From: Hyunsoonleella ulvae
GTDB lineage: Bacteria > Bacteroidota > Bacteroidia > Flavobacteriales > Flavobacteriaceae
Reading direction: 5' to 3'
Length of the DNA: 64,000 nt
NCBI RefSeq assembly: GCF_016827605.1
Contig: NZ_JAEPJQ010000001.1
Span: forward strand, 992,001-1,056,000
The notes below the pieces were generated by a model. It had not been told where the DNA came from. It saw only the letters and a program-made list of their open reading frames with translations, and searched no databases. A program made the translations under genes and the position numbers. The first letter of the stretch is position 1; the number at the start of each line of letters is the position of its first letter. Positions 1 to 8,799 of the stretch are shown here, piece after piece.

Positions 1-45
1 TTTAATTTTAAACATCGAAACCCTTATATTTACTGTCCAAAATCC

Positions 46-1485
46 ATGAATATGCAGTTATATTCCGTCTCTCAATTATTAAAACAGGAAAATGCACTAC
101 CTGAAGTAGAAGTAAAAGGCTGGGTTAGAACATTTAGGGCAAACCGGTTTATTGCATTAAACGACGGATCTTCTTTAAATAGTATTCAGTGTGTTGTTGA
201 TTTTGAAAATACTGATGAAGTAATTTTAAAGCGCATAACCACTGGTGCTGCGATACATATTAAAGGCGAATTGGTTGAAAGTCAAGGTAAGGGACAAACT
301 GTAGAAATCTTGGTAAACCATTTAGAGATTTTAGGCGATTCCGATCCTGAACATTACCCTATTCAACCCAAAAAACACTCTTTTGAATTTTTACGTGAAA
401 ATGCGCATTTGCGAACACGGACCAATACATTTAGTGCGGTAATGCGTTTACGTTCTAAATTATCGTATGCCATACACAAGTATTTTAATGAAAATGGGTT
501 TTATTACATGCACACACCCATTATTACTGGTAGTGATGCTGAGGGTGCAGGAGAAATGTTTAACGTTACTAAATTAGATCCTAAAACTCCACCTTTAAAC
601 GATAATGGCAAAGTAGATTACTCTAAAGATTTTTTTGGCAAGGAAACAAACCTAACCGTTTCTGGACAACTGGAAGCTGAAACCTACGCCATGTCCTTAG
701 GTAAAGTGTACACTTTTGGACCAACCTTTAGAGCTGAAAACTCCAATACATCCCGACACTTATCTGAATTTTGGATGATTGAACCTGAGGTTGCCTTTAT
801 GGATTTACCTGGGAATATGGACTTGGCTGAAGACTTCTTAAAATATGTGCTTAATTATGTTTTGGAAAATAATAAAGACGATTTAGATTTTCTAGAGCAA
901 CGTTTAATAAATGAGGAGAAAACAAAACCTCAAGCCGAACGTAACGATATGACCTTAATTGAAAAATTAAAGTTCGTTATAGACAATAATTTTAAACGTG
1001 TAAGCTATACAGAAGCTATAGATATTCTTCGCAACAGCAAACCGAATAAAAAGAAAAAATTTAAGTTCCCTATTAACGAGTGGGGTGCCGATTTACAAAG
1101 TGAACATGAGCGTTTTCTTGTAGAAAAACATTTTAAATGTCCAGTTATTTTATTTGATTACCCTGCCAATATAAAAGCATTCTACATGCGCTTGAACGAA
1201 GATGGTAAAACTGTGCGAGCCATGGATATTTTATTTCCTGGCATTGGCGAAATGGTTGGGGGTTCACAACGTGAAGAACGTCTGGATATACTAAAAGAAA
1301 AAATGGCAGTTCTAGATATTCCTGAAGAAGAATTGTGGTGGTATTTAGACTTACGTAAATATGGTACTGCAGTACACTCTGGTTTTGGACTTGGTTTTGA
1401 ACGTTTGGTCATGTTTGTAACTGGGATGAATAACATTAGAGATGTGATTCCATATCCTAGAACGCCACAAAATGCAGAATTCTAA
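46..1485 (+). CDS. asnS: Asparagine--tRNA ligase
   Basis: Class II aminoacyl-tRNA synthetase that charges tRNA-Asn in the cytoplasm. The 479-residue length is normal for the bacterial family. An N-terminal OB-fold anticodon-binding domain (about residues 1-110) precedes the catalytic core. Class II motif 2 (FRAENSNTSRHLSEF) begins near residue 228 and motif 3 (GFGLGFERL) near residue 446, ending in the typical IPYPRTP tail. The HLSEFWMIEPE context fits AsnRS rather than AspRS. A second Met two codons in is an equally possible start. It is followed by rpoN on the same strand after about 80 bp. The tRNA-Asn that it would charge lies at 29.9 kb in this window. Confidence 0.97.
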   Translation: MNMQLYSVSQLLKQENALPEVEVKGWVRTFRANRFIALNDGSSLNSIQCVVDFENTDEVILKRITTGAAIHIKGELVESQGKGQTVEILVNHLEILGDSDPEHYPIQPKKHSFEFLRENAHLRTRTNTFSAVMRLRSKLSYAIHKYFNENGFYYMHTPIITGSDAEGAGEMFNVTKLDPKTPPLNDNGKVDYSKDFFGKETNLTVSGQLEAETYAMSLGKVYTFGPTFRAENSNTSRHLSEFWMIEPEVAFMDLPGNMDLAEDFLKYVLNYVLENNKDDLDFLEQRLINEEKTKPQAERNDMTLIEKLKFVIDNNFKRVSYTEAIDILRNSKPNKKKKFKFPINEWGADLQSEHERFLVEKHFKCPVILFDYPANIKAFYMRLNEDGKTVRAMDILFPGIGEMVGGSQREERLDILKEKMAVLDIPEEELWWYLDLRKYGTAVHSGFGLGFERLVMFVTGMNNIRDVIPYPRTPQNAEF

Positions 1486-1564
1486 ATCGACTTTGGCATA
1501 ACTTTTTCATATTAGCGTTTAACTAGAAGAATTTTTATACTTTTATCTTAAACCAAATCAGAAT

Positions 1565-3025
1565 ATGCTCAAGCAACATTTACAATTTAAATTATCTCAA
1601 AAACTATCGCCGCAGCAAATTCAATTAATGAAATTGATACAGTTGCCTACACAGGCTTTTGAGCAGCGCATAAAACAGGAACTAGAAGAAAATCCTGCAC
1701 TTGAGGGTGGAAAAGAGGAGAAGGATACTGATTTTGATGCTGAATTTGAAAATAGTAATGATGATTTTAATGATAATGAAAGCATTAACGCAGAAGATAT
1801 TAATGTTGATGAATATTTAAGTGACGATGAGATTCCTGATTATCGTACCCAAGCCAACAACTACAGTAGTGATGATGACGAGAAATCTATACCTTACGCT
1901 GCTGGCACATCATTCACGCAACATTTAATAAACCAGTTAAACACATACAGATTAACTGAGGAAGAGCGAGATATCGCTGAGTTTTTGGTAGGTAGCGTTG
2001 ATGAAAGCGGATATATACGCCGTTCGCTTTCTGATATTATGGATGATTTGGCATTTACCCAAAATGTATACACTACAGAAGACAATATCGAAAGCGTTTT
2101 AAAAATAGTACATCAATTAGATCCTGCAGGGGTTGGTGCTAGAAATTTACAGGAATGCTTAAGTATTCAACTACACAGAAAAGAGAAAACTGCAGATACT
2201 GATTTAGCCATAGCTATTATTGATAATGCTTTTGATGCTTTTACCAAAAAACACTACAAAAAACTACTTCAAAAATTTGATATTTCAGAGCTTCAACTTA
2301 AAGATGCCATAAGTGAAATTGAACATCTTAACCCGAAACCCGGAGGTTCTTATGCTGGTAATAACCGTATTGTAGAACATGTTGTACCCGATTTCGCCAT
2401 TAAAATTGTTGATGGGGAACTAGAGCTCACTCTTAACGGTAGAAATGCACCAGAATTGCATGTCTCTAGAGAGTACAATAATATGCTAAAAGGCTATAAA
2501 GACTCTAAGGACAAAAGTAAATCCCAAAAAGATGCGGTACTTTTTATCAAACAAAAACTAGATGCGGCAAAATGGTTTATCGAGGCTATAAAACAACGCC
2601 AGCAAACTTTGTTTGTAACCATGAGTGCCATAATGCATTACCAAAAAGATTATTTTTTAACTGGTGATGAGCGGCAATTAAAACCTATGATCCTAAAGGA
2701 TATCGCTGATGAAATAGACATGGATGTTTCCACAGTATCCCGTGTTGCCAACAGTAAATATGTAGATACGCCTTACGGTACTAAACTTATAAAGGAGTTC
2801 TTTTCTGAGTCTATGAAAAACGACCAAGGTGAAGATGTTTCTACGCGAGAGATTAAAAAAATATTAGAAACTGTTATTGAAGAAGAAGACAAAAAGAAAC
2901 CCTTGACAGATGAAGCCTTAGCAAAAATCCTAAAAGAAAAGGGGTACCCTATTGCAAGACGTACAGTGGCAAAATATAGAGAACAGTTAGATATTCCTGT
3001 AGCACGTTTAAGAAAGAAAATTTGA
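1565..3025 (+). CDS. rpoN: RNA polymerase sigma-54 factor
   Basis: Alternative sigma factor that recognises -24/-12 promoters and needs AAA+ activators. The 486-residue protein shows the family layout: a Gln/Leu-rich region I at the N-terminus (QKLSPQQIQLMKLIQLP), a strongly acidic linker around residues 50-115, the core-binding region, and the RpoN box near residue 464 (ARRTVAKYRE). It ends 11 residues or so after the box region with a basic tail, as usual. The stop codon overlaps the ATG of the next gene, suggesting translational coupling. No activator gene is seen beside it. Confidence 0.97.
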   Translation: MLKQHLQFKLSQKLSPQQIQLMKLIQLPTQAFEQRIKQELEENPALEGGKEEKDTDFDAEFENSNDDFNDNESINAEDINVDEYLSDDEIPDYRTQANNYSSDDDEKSIPYAAGTSFTQHLINQLNTYRLTEEERDIAEFLVGSVDESGYIRRSLSDIMDDLAFTQNVYTTEDNIESVLKIVHQLDPAGVGARNLQECLSIQLHRKEKTADTDLAIAIIDNAFDAFTKKHYKKLLQKFDISELQLKDAISEIEHLNPKPGGSYAGNNRIVEHVVPDFAIKIVDGELELTLNGRNAPELHVSREYNNMLKGYKDSKDKSKSQKDAVLFIKQKLDAAKWFIEAIKQRQQTLFVTMSAIMHYQKDYFLTGDERQLKPMILKDIADEIDMDVSTVSRVANSKYVDTPYGTKLIKEFFSESMKNDQGEDVSTREIKKILETVIEEEDKKKPLTDEALAKILKEKGYPIARRTVAKYREQLDIPVARLRKKI

Positions 3026-3630
3026 TGCATCACATTTTAAAAAGTGTTTCGGTTATTTTTCATCCGTTGTTAATGCCAATTGCAGGTGTTCTGTTTTATT
3101 TTGCTAAAACTCCTAGGTTTATAGATAGGGAAGTAATTTGGGCAAAACTAGTTTCGCTCTCCATACTTACTATTGTTTTACCCATCCTTTTATATTTTCT
3201 TTTAAAAACTTTAGGAAGGGTTAACTCTATCTACCTAAAAAGCACCAAAGAGCGTATTATCCCTCTGGTTTTAAATGCCATTGTAATACTATTGGTAATT
3301 CAACGTATACTAAGACCAGACCCTTACATTGAACTTTACTATTTTTTTGTAGGTGTTTTAATTTCTACCCTAGCGTGCTTAATACTAGCAATTTTTAAGT
3401 TTAAAGCCAGTATACATATGATTGCTATTTCTGGTGTGTTTATGTTTTTTATTGCGCTAAGTATACATTTTAGCATTAACATTAATGGTACATTAGCCTT
3501 AATGAGTATTGTTATTGGGGCCGTAGCCACATCTAGGTTACATTTAAAGGCGCATACTTATCCAGAATTACTCATGGGGATTTTTGTTGGGATATTCCCC
3601 CAACTAATTTTAGTGACCAAATGGCTTTAG
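3025..3630 (+). CDS. Polytopic membrane protein of unknown function
   Basis: About 201 residues made almost entirely of hydrophobic segments (roughly six), so an inner-membrane protein. The start is taken as the ATG overlapping the rpoN stop (TGATG); a TTG one codon earlier is possible but less likely. Basic loops carry a motif like STKERIIPLVLNA, and the later helices contain RLHLKAHTYPELLMG. The arrangement vaguely recalls PAP2-type phosphatase membrane proteins, but a full catalytic signature is not evident. Its 3' end overlaps the convergent beta-barrel gene by 4 bp. Function unknown. Confidence 0.7.
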   Translation: MHHILKSVSVIFHPLLMPIAGVLFYFAKTPRFIDREVIWAKLVSLSILTIVLPILLYFLLKTLGRVNSIYLKSTKERIIPLVLNAIVILLVIQRILRPDPYIELYYFFVGVLISTLACLILAIFKFKASIHMIAISGVFMFFIALSIHFSININGTLALMSIVIGAVATSRLHLKAHTYPELLMGIFVGIFPQLILVTKWL

Positions 3631-4322
3631 AGAACATAAAACATCAAGCCTATCTTCATAACGTTTATATCTATATCTCCTCCATTTAGTTGAGCAGTAT
3701 TAGAGAAAACAGAATTTAATCCGTAATGCACAAAAATATTCCATGTATTGTAGCCTGCACTTAAGGTAAGTCCGTATTGAAATGCATTAAAATCTTTATT
3801 GTTATTGTATTTTAATTCCCCTAAACTTCCTTTAAACTTACTTCTATTGGCAAATACATATCCAAACTTTACCCCTGCATAAATACGCCAAAACTTATAA
3901 GAGGTTTTAGTAGAAGTGCGCCATCTGTATTCTATAGGCAATTCCAATACATGTTCAGAAAACTTGTTTTTAGTAAAGTTTATTATCTCGGTATCTATAA
4001 TACTATAGCTAAAGCTTCCAGAATTATCTTGTTGTATCAACATATTTTGAATGTAGGAGTTTGTAGAGTACCCCAACCCAATACCTATGGATTTGTTTCT
4101 TCGCTTATTAATAGGCATATCTTTAATAAAGCCTAAGTGAAATCCTAGCGAAAAACTATTTTGCTTTAAGTCATCAGGTCTATTCATCAATAAATTATAG
4201 GTGGTCCCAATGTAGAATTGATCTTCTTTGTATAATGAATCCGATACTTTGCTAGTAAACTCTTGGGAAAATATAACAGCTGTAAATAAGATAAAAATTA
4301 AGGATAGCGATAGCTGTTTCAT
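3627..4322 (-). CDS. Outer-membrane beta-barrel protein (PorT-like family)
   Basis: Secreted protein with a signal peptide (MKQLSLSLIFILFTAVIFSQ) followed by alternating amphipathic strands rich in Gly, Tyr and Asn, as in small 8-stranded outer-membrane barrels. The last strand ends in a hydrophobic/aromatic pattern (IGLMFYVL). The start is placed at the Met before the signal peptide; a Met seven codons upstream would lie in the promoter, since a TATATTTG box sits on this strand at 4341-4348. About 231 residues. It resembles the family that includes PorT, but nothing here shows a T9SS role. It is transcribed after umuC but has its own promoter. Confidence 0.7.
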   Translation of the reverse strand: MKQLSLSLIFILFTAVIFSQEFTSKVSDSLYKEDQFYIGTTYNLLMNRPDDLKQNSFSLGFHLGFIKDMPINKRRNKSIGIGLGYSTNSYIQNMLIQQDNSGSFSYSIIDTEIINFTKNKFSEHVLELPIEYRWRTSTKTSYKFWRIYAGVKFGYVFANRSKFKGSLGELKYNNNKDFNAFQYGLTLSAGYNTWNIFVHYGLNSVFSNTAQLNGGDIDINVMKIGLMFYVL

Positions 4323-4340
4323 GTGTATATGGCTTAGTAG

Positions 4341-4348
4341 CAAATATA
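4341..4348 (-). promoter_or_regulatory. Bacteroidota -7 box for the beta-barrel gene
   Basis: TATATTTG on the minus strand, matching TAnnTTTG, 18 bp before the chosen ATG at 4322. It decides the start of that gene. Confidence 0.6.
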
Positions 4349-4362
4349 GTAGAATTGGTATA

Positions 4363-5619
4363 CTATTTTACCACAATAATTTCATTTATATTGGTTGTAT
4401 ATCTTGGCGATAATCGTTCTTGGCGCATTTTCCAGGTACGCTCTAAATCTTGATTGCCCAACTTTACTTTATAATCTGCATACTTTTCATTTAATACATC
4501 AATAGTATGCATTAAAGGTTTATGTTTTGGGTTTTCAGTATCAAACATCTGTAACTGATGGTTATCTGTGGGAACTAGTCCCATTACTATAACGCCAGCA
4601 CGCTTGTATTTAATACCTTTCTTAAAAATTTGTGTAGCAATACGAACCGCTTCTCTACTAATAACTAAACTAGAATCCGTTGGATATGGTAAACTTATTA
4701 CCCTACTTTCCCTATGCTGCTTTGCGTTTCTTTTATGCCTATCACTTTGTAATGATACATATACCAAATGGCAGCTAGAACCTTGTTTACGCAATTTCTC
4801 TGCACAACTTGTAGCAAAGGTAGAAACACGCTCTTTTATATAGTTTAAGTCATCATAAGAATAATCAAAACTACGCGTAGTTGCTATAGCTCGTTTAGTA
4901 ATAGGGGTATCAAGTTCTAATTGAGGGATTCCCTCCAAATCTTTTTTAAGTTTAAATCCTGTAGAACCAAAATTATTACGAACCCACGTATCGGGCAGGT
5001 TAACAAAATCAATAGCTTTTTTACAACCTTTTGCTTTTAAACGTTTTTGTAAGCCCCTGCCTATGCCCCAAACAGACTCAATTGTAATCCATTTTAAAGC
5101 TTTAATTCGTTTTTCCTCAGAATCTATAACATATACTCCTTTTGTGGTTTCAGGAAATTTCCGGGCTATTTTATTAGCAACCTTACTCAATGCCTTTGTT
5201 GGGGCAATACCTATGGAGGTTGGGATACCTGTCCATTTTAAAATACGCTGACAAATTTGATTCCCATAATCAGTAAAATCATGATCCCCAAAACCTTTAA
5301 ATTCTAAAAAAGCTTCATCAATACTATACACCTCAACATCTGGCGTAAACTGCTCTAAAATAGTCATTACCCTATGGCTCATATCTCCATATAACGGATA
5401 GTTAGAAGACAATACCTCTATATCATTAGCCTTACAAAAACTTTCCCATTTAAAAATAGGGGCACCCATAGGCAATTTTAATACTTTGGCTTCATCGCTA
5501 CGGGAAATAACACAGCCATCATTATTGCTTAAAATGGCAATGGGTTTGTGTTGCAAATTAGGGTTAAAAACCCGCTCGCAAGAGGCATAAAAATTATTGC
5601 AATCTACTAGGGCATACAT
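4363..5619 (-). CDS. umuC: Y-family DNA polymerase V catalytic subunit UmuC
   Basis: Error-prone translesion polymerase. The 418-residue length matches UmuC. The N-terminus has the metal-binding start of the fold (YALVDCNNFYASCE) and the palm motif YSIDEAFLEF; a helix-hairpin-helix region (ESVWGIGRGLQKRLKAKG) and a C-terminal little-finger domain follow. Acidic residues of both motifs are intact, so it should be active. UmuC normally works with the UmuD protease-like partner, commonly encoded immediately upstream in this group. Here the upstream neighbour is instead a ParE-type toxin gene 12 bp away, with no umuD in the window. It may be cotranscribed with the toxin/antitoxin pair. Confidence 0.95.
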   Translation of the reverse strand: MYALVDCNNFYASCERVFNPNLQHKPIAILSNNDGCVISRSDEAKVLKLPMGAPIFKWESFCKANDIEVLSSNYPLYGDMSHRVMTILEQFTPDVEVYSIDEAFLEFKGFGDHDFTDYGNQICQRILKWTGIPTSIGIAPTKALSKVANKIARKFPETTKGVYVIDSEEKRIKALKWITIESVWGIGRGLQKRLKAKGCKKAIDFVNLPDTWVRNNFGSTGFKLKKDLEGIPQLELDTPITKRAIATTRSFDYSYDDLNYIKERVSTFATSCAEKLRKQGSSCHLVYVSLQSDRHKRNAKQHRESRVISLPYPTDSSLVISREAVRIATQIFKKGIKYKRAGVIVMGLVPTDNHQLQMFDTENPKHKPLMHTIDVLNEKYADYKVKLGNQDLERTWKMRQERLSPRYTTNINEIIVVK

Positions 5620-5631
5620 TTTGGAAACCTG

Positions 5632-5910
5632 TTATTTATAGTATTGCTTCTGATGAAGAATTTTTAATATTCTTATTATGGTGCCTTCGATTAAAAAATG
5701 AATACTAAAAGGAAATGTTTTAGTGTAAGCTATTCTAATATTTCTATATCTAGCCTGATAATGTAAGGGCGTTTCTTTTACAGTATCAATTTTAGCCCAA
5801 AATTCGTCATGAAATCTATCCGCAAGGTTGTCAGATATTTTTTCGTAATACGATATGGCATCATGAAAATTATCCAAAGTACCTTCTTCAAATTTTACTG
5901 TATATTTCAT
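5632..5910 (-). CDS. RelE/ParE-family toxin
   Basis: A 92-residue basic protein with the ParE fold pattern: an N-terminal beta strand (YTVKFEEGTLDNFHDAISYYEKIS), a helical hairpin, and C-terminal strands (IRIAYTKTFPFSIHFLIEGTIIRILKILH). In the family these are gyrase poisons or ribosome-dependent nucleases; which one cannot be told here. Its ATG overlaps the end of the antitoxin gene by 4 bp (antitoxin first), the classic type II arrangement. It lies 12 bp upstream of umuC on the same strand. Confidence 0.8.
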   Translation of the reverse strand: MKYTVKFEEGTLDNFHDAISYYEKISDNLADRFHDEFWAKIDTVKETPLHYQARYRNIRIAYTKTFPFSIHFLIEGTIIRILKILHQKQYYK

Positions 5911-6158
5911 TTACGAGCAGTAAGTTTGCGAAACTCACTTTCACTAATGTAGTTTAACTCGTTTTTTTCATGTCTACCTAGCATATCATCCATCATCGCT
6001 TTGTATTCTTCAGTTAACTCAAAACTATTAGCCTTTTCTTTTAAAACATGCTCCATATAATTTTTGAGTTTTCTCCCCTCTTTATCCGCTTGAATCTGTA
6101 ACAAAGCTAAAGTATCATTATCTAATGAAATTTCTTTTCTTTTTTTATCACGTATCAT
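5907..6158 (-). CDS. Antitoxin of the ParE-type pair
   Basis: An 83-residue protein directly before and overlapping the toxin gene. Residues 1-45 look like a short DNA-binding module (EISLDNDTLALLQIQADKEGRKLKNYMEHVLKEKA), as in ribbon-helix-helix antitoxins. The charged C-terminal half would wrap the toxin. Its upstream region holds three 11-bp direct repeats (6169-6201), consistent with autoregulation. Assignment rests on position plus this pattern rather than on a recognised family name. Confidence 0.72.
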   Translation of the reverse strand: MIRDKKRKEISLDNDTLALLQIQADKEGRKLKNYMEHVLKEKANSFELTEEYKAMMDDMLGRHEKNELNYISESEFRKLTARK

Positions 6159-6168
6159 AATCGTTTAA

Positions 6169-6201
6169 TTTACGTGTAATATACGTATAATCTACGAAAT
6201 T
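6169..6201. promoter_or_regulatory. Three 11-bp direct repeats before the toxin/antitoxin operon
   Basis: TTTACGTGTAA, TATACGTATAA and TCTACGAAATT follow one another with the TACG core spaced exactly 11 bp apart, one helical turn. The middle copy contains a perfect 10-bp palindrome. The position just upstream of the antitoxin start suggests the autoregulatory operator; this is inference. Confidence 0.5.
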
Positions 6202-6224
6202 GTATTGTCTTAACACATAATACT

Positions 6225-6677
6225 CTAAAATAACTTCCCCTTCTCTACAACTTTATGTCCATTGCGCTTGTAGAATACCTTTTTACCATTAGCACAAAAC
6301 GTATAGTTTCCTGATGCTTTCTTTTCAGAAACTGATAATAATACTACCTCTTCAACAGTGCAATTATAATCTTTAGCAACTTTCTTTTTAACATGACCTA
6401 TAGTTGCTCTACCTTTCTTGAGTTGTGCTTGTATTTTTTTATCCAATTTAGGTTCCTCAAAACCTTCTGGCATACCACAAGAATTTGAAACTATAGGTTT
6501 AAGTTGTTTTATTTTTGCACTATCTACAAGGGTCAAAGGTTGTATGTCTATATACTCCCAAGTAAAATCGGCTTTTAACAATACACGCCGTCCATCATCA
6601 GTTTTTACAATATGGTTGTCTTGAGAAAAGCTTAAAAACGACATTAAAAACAAGAGACTAGAAAAAATATATTTCAT
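6225..6677 (-). CDS. Small secreted protein, DUF3157-like
   Basis: A 150-residue protein with a clear signal peptide (MKYIFSSLLFLMSFLSFSQ). The mature N-terminus, HIVKTDDGRRVLLKADFTWEYID, is the repeated signature of a Bacteroidota family I associate with DUF3157. A lysine-rich middle (QAQLKKGRATIGHVKKKVAKDYNC) and a C-terminal YTFCANGKKVFYKRNGHKV block follow. Three Cys residues could form a disulfide. It is monocistronic, with a GTATAC palindrome pair about 10 bp before the ATG. Function is unknown. Confidence 0.6.
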   Translation of the reverse strand: MKYIFSSLLFLMSFLSFSQDNHIVKTDDGRRVLLKADFTWEYIDIQPLTLVDSAKIKQLKPIVSNSCGMPEGFEEPKLDKKIQAQLKKGRATIGHVKKKVAKDYNCTVEEVVLLSVSEKKASGNYTFCANGKKVFYKRNGHKVVEKGKLF

Positions 6678-6718
6678 AATTAAAAAGTATACAAATTGGT
6701 ATACCTCAAAAATACAAT

Positions 6719-6925
6719 TTAATCTTCAACATACTCTAAAATATCAGCAGGTTGACAATCCAACGCTTTACAAATAGCTTCTAGAGTTGAAAACCGAACC
6801 GCTTTAGCTTTACCTGATTTTAAGATAGACATATTAGCGGTGGTAATACCAATAATTTCAGCCAATTCTTTGCTCTTCATTTTCCGTTTGGCAAGCATTA
6901 CATCTAAGTTTACAATTATTGGCAT
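6719..6925 (-). CDS. XRE-family helix-turn-helix regulator
   Basis: A 68-residue single-domain Cro/C1-type regulator. The helix-turn-helix spans about residues 15-50 (MKSKELAEIIGITTANMSILKSGK) and the tail reads ALDCQPADILEYVED, as in YozG-like regulators. It is the last gene of a five-gene leftward operon, 2 bp after the preceding DUF2975 gene. In the family, small XRE regulators are repeatedly found next to DUF2975 membrane proteins, suggesting that the membrane partner controls the regulator. The natural target would be the operon promoter near 9331-9363. Confidence 0.88.
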   Translation of the reverse strand: MPIIVNLDVMLAKRKMKSKELAEIIGITTANMSILKSGKAKAVRFSTLEAICKALDCQPADILEYVED

Positions 6926-6927
6926 AA

Positions 6928-7398
6928 TTAAATGGTTAGGTCGTTTTCTTCTTTAAGGATTCCCCCACTTTTAATAAAATCGGCAAGTATATACAACCCG
7001 AGACCAATAAGCATAATAAAAAACGAGTGTACGATATTTGTGATGAATATATTTAATTCAGTTTCACTTTTCAAAATGATATTAAGAACAATAGCTATAA
7101 TTCCAACAACACATAAAAAGAAGCCTCCACTTTTGAATTTAGTTTCGCTAATAGCGTTATAAAATCCGTGTTTAATGATAGCGCGCAAACCCTGCTGTAT
7201 TTTGAATAATGCTATTAGTAGCAATAAACCACGTACAAAAACAAAAAAATGGTGAAACATGCCTAGCACTTTGTCGGTATATACTTTCTGATAAATAAAA
7301 TCTGGAATAACTAAAATGAATAAGATAACGATCAACAATACAAGAAGCGCGCTATTTATTAAAATTAGAAATTGATATAAAAGTTTTATTCTTTTCAT
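6928..7398 (-). CDS. DUF2975 membrane protein (copy 3 of 3)
   Basis: A 156-residue protein with four hydrophobic segments, typical of DUF2975. It ends in the cytoplasmic-looking tail GILKEENDLTI, nearly the same as the tails of the other two paralogues in the operon (EENDLTI and EQENNLTI). It sits between the CPBP protease gene (12 bp upstream) and the XRE regulator (2 bp downstream). Function of the family is not established; the pairing with the regulator suggests membrane-linked control of transcription. Confidence 0.8.
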   Translation of the reverse strand: MKRIKLLYQFLILINSALLVLLIVILFILVIPDFIYQKVYTDKVLGMFHHFFVFVRGLLLLIALFKIQQGLRAIIKHGFYNAISETKFKSGGFFLCVVGIIAIVLNIILKSETELNIFITNIVHSFFIMLIGLGLYILADFIKSGGILKEENDLTI

Positions 7399-7410
7399 GA
7401 TTAAGTTTGG

Positions 7411-8259
7411 TTAAAAAACATCAACGGGATATCTAGCTATATCTACTTTGGCCTTTTTACGAATTAAAATGGTTATGGCATAAATTAAAGCAATGAAGAA
7501 GAGCCCATTAAAAATCATGGGAGGCGTCTCAGGAAACCCCCAAAGTTGCTTTCCTATTAGATAAGAACCTGACCAACCATTAATTGCAATATGACATACT
7601 ATCGTAGGCCAAATTGAATTCATTTTATACGCAATAATACCTAACCACAATCCCATAAAAGTTGTAAAAATTATTTCTTGAGGTTCTATATGTGCCAAAC
7701 CAAAAATAATAGACGATATCGCTATGGCCACAATGGGTTTATACCTTTTTAGTAATCCCCTTTGCAAAAATCCTCTATAAGCTATTTCCTCAATGAAACC
7801 CGGAGCCAGCGCTATTAACAAAACAATCAAGATACCCCATACAGTTGTAAGATCTTCAAAAGCAGATATTGGACTTGGCCCCTCAGAAGGCATCTGAGAA
7901 GAGAATAGTTCTACCAATACACCCGTTAGCTGTCTTGCCAACCAACCAAAAGCTAGGGAACCCAAAGCTAATGCCAAAATATCTAACCATGATATTTTAG
8001 GTTTTATCAAACCGAGCCTACTTAAAATTGACTGTTTCAGCTTTTTACATTCTCTCCATGCAAAAAATAAAATAACCAATCCTGCAGTTAAATGCCCTGT
8101 TACTTTCATTGAAACAATTTTAAAAGGCAAGAATGTATAATTAGCCGTTTCAAATAGATGATGAAGCCCTATTTGTGAAAGTGTCATCAAAACAAACATA
8201 GTCACAATACCAACTATCAAAAACCAAGGTGCAATACTTTTCATTTGTATCGTTTTCAA
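7411..8259 (-). CDS. CPBP-family intramembrane metalloprotease
   Basis: A 282-residue polytopic membrane protein of the Abi/CAAX protease (CPBP) family. All motifs are intact: EEIAYRG with E157/E158 and R162, FGLAH with H190, and HIAIN with H223 and N227, which form the metal-binding site inside the membrane. The family includes prenyl-protein proteases and peptide-processing or immunity proteins. It lies inside the DUF2975/XRE operon, 7 bp after one DUF2975 gene and 12 bp before another, so its substrate may be a DUF2975 protein; that is inference. Confidence 0.88.
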   Translation of the reverse strand: MKTIQMKSIAPWFLIVGIVTMFVLMTLSQIGLHHLFETANYTFLPFKIVSMKVTGHLTAGLVILFFAWRECKKLKQSILSRLGLIKPKISWLDILALALGSLAFGWLARQLTGVLVELFSSQMPSEGPSPISAFEDLTTVWGILIVLLIALAPGFIEEIAYRGFLQRGLLKRYKPIVAIAISSIIFGLAHIEPQEIIFTTFMGLWLGIIAYKMNSIWPTIVCHIAINGWSGSYLIGKQLWGFPETPPMIFNGLFFIALIYAITILIRKKAKVDIARYPVDVF

Positions 8260-8266
8260 AACTTAA

Positions 8267-8794
8267 TTATATGGTTAAATCGTTTTCTTCCTGTATATGA
8301 CTTCCTTTTTTCAAAGCGTCTAAATATAGATACATCAAAAATGCAATAACTAAATGTGCAAATACAATAAAATAATCGTCTTCAAAACGGATAGGTGTTC
8401 CTTTTATTAAAAAGGAAGCTGTAAATAGCACAATATATACTATTGGAAGTATATTCAATTTTAAGAAAAAGCGCAGTCGCTTTAATGACTTAGTTTCAAA
8501 CATTCTTTTTTCAACAAAAACCTTTAAAAATTCCTTAAATGCATAAAAATAAATGGTGTAATACCCCATGGCTACCCACATGATAATAATAGCGTAGTTA
8601 AAAGGCACATTGATGTTTAGCCCTATTAGAGGCACATGCACTTTTCCTCTACCATCAATAATATCCACAAATGGAATATCTATTTCAAACTTATATTTTA
8701 AAAATGCGAGAGCAGAAAATATGAATATAAAAAGTAGTACAGTTGCAATGAAATAGAATACTATTGTTGCTGAAATATAGGCGAGTTTTTTCAT
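8267..8794 (-). CDS. DUF2975 membrane protein (copy 2 of 3)
   Basis: A 175-residue protein with four hydrophobic stretches and a longer extracytoplasmic loop between the first two (about residues 38-65, containing DIIDGRGKVHVPLIGLNINV). Like its paralogues it has a mid-protein basic loop (FETKSLKRLRFF) and ends in QEENDLTI. It starts 5 bp after the first DUF2975 gene and ends 7 bp before the CPBP gene. The copies are strongly diverged except for the tail. Confidence 0.8.
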   Translation of the reverse strand: MKKLAYISATIVFYFIATVLLFIFIFSALAFLKYKFEIDIPFVDIIDGRGKVHVPLIGLNINVPFNYAIIIMWVAMGYYTIYFYAFKEFLKVFVEKRMFETKSLKRLRFFLKLNILPIVYIVLFTASFLIKGTPIRFEDDYFIVFAHLVIAFLMYLYLDALKKGSHIQEENDLTI

Positions 8795-8799
8795 GTTAT

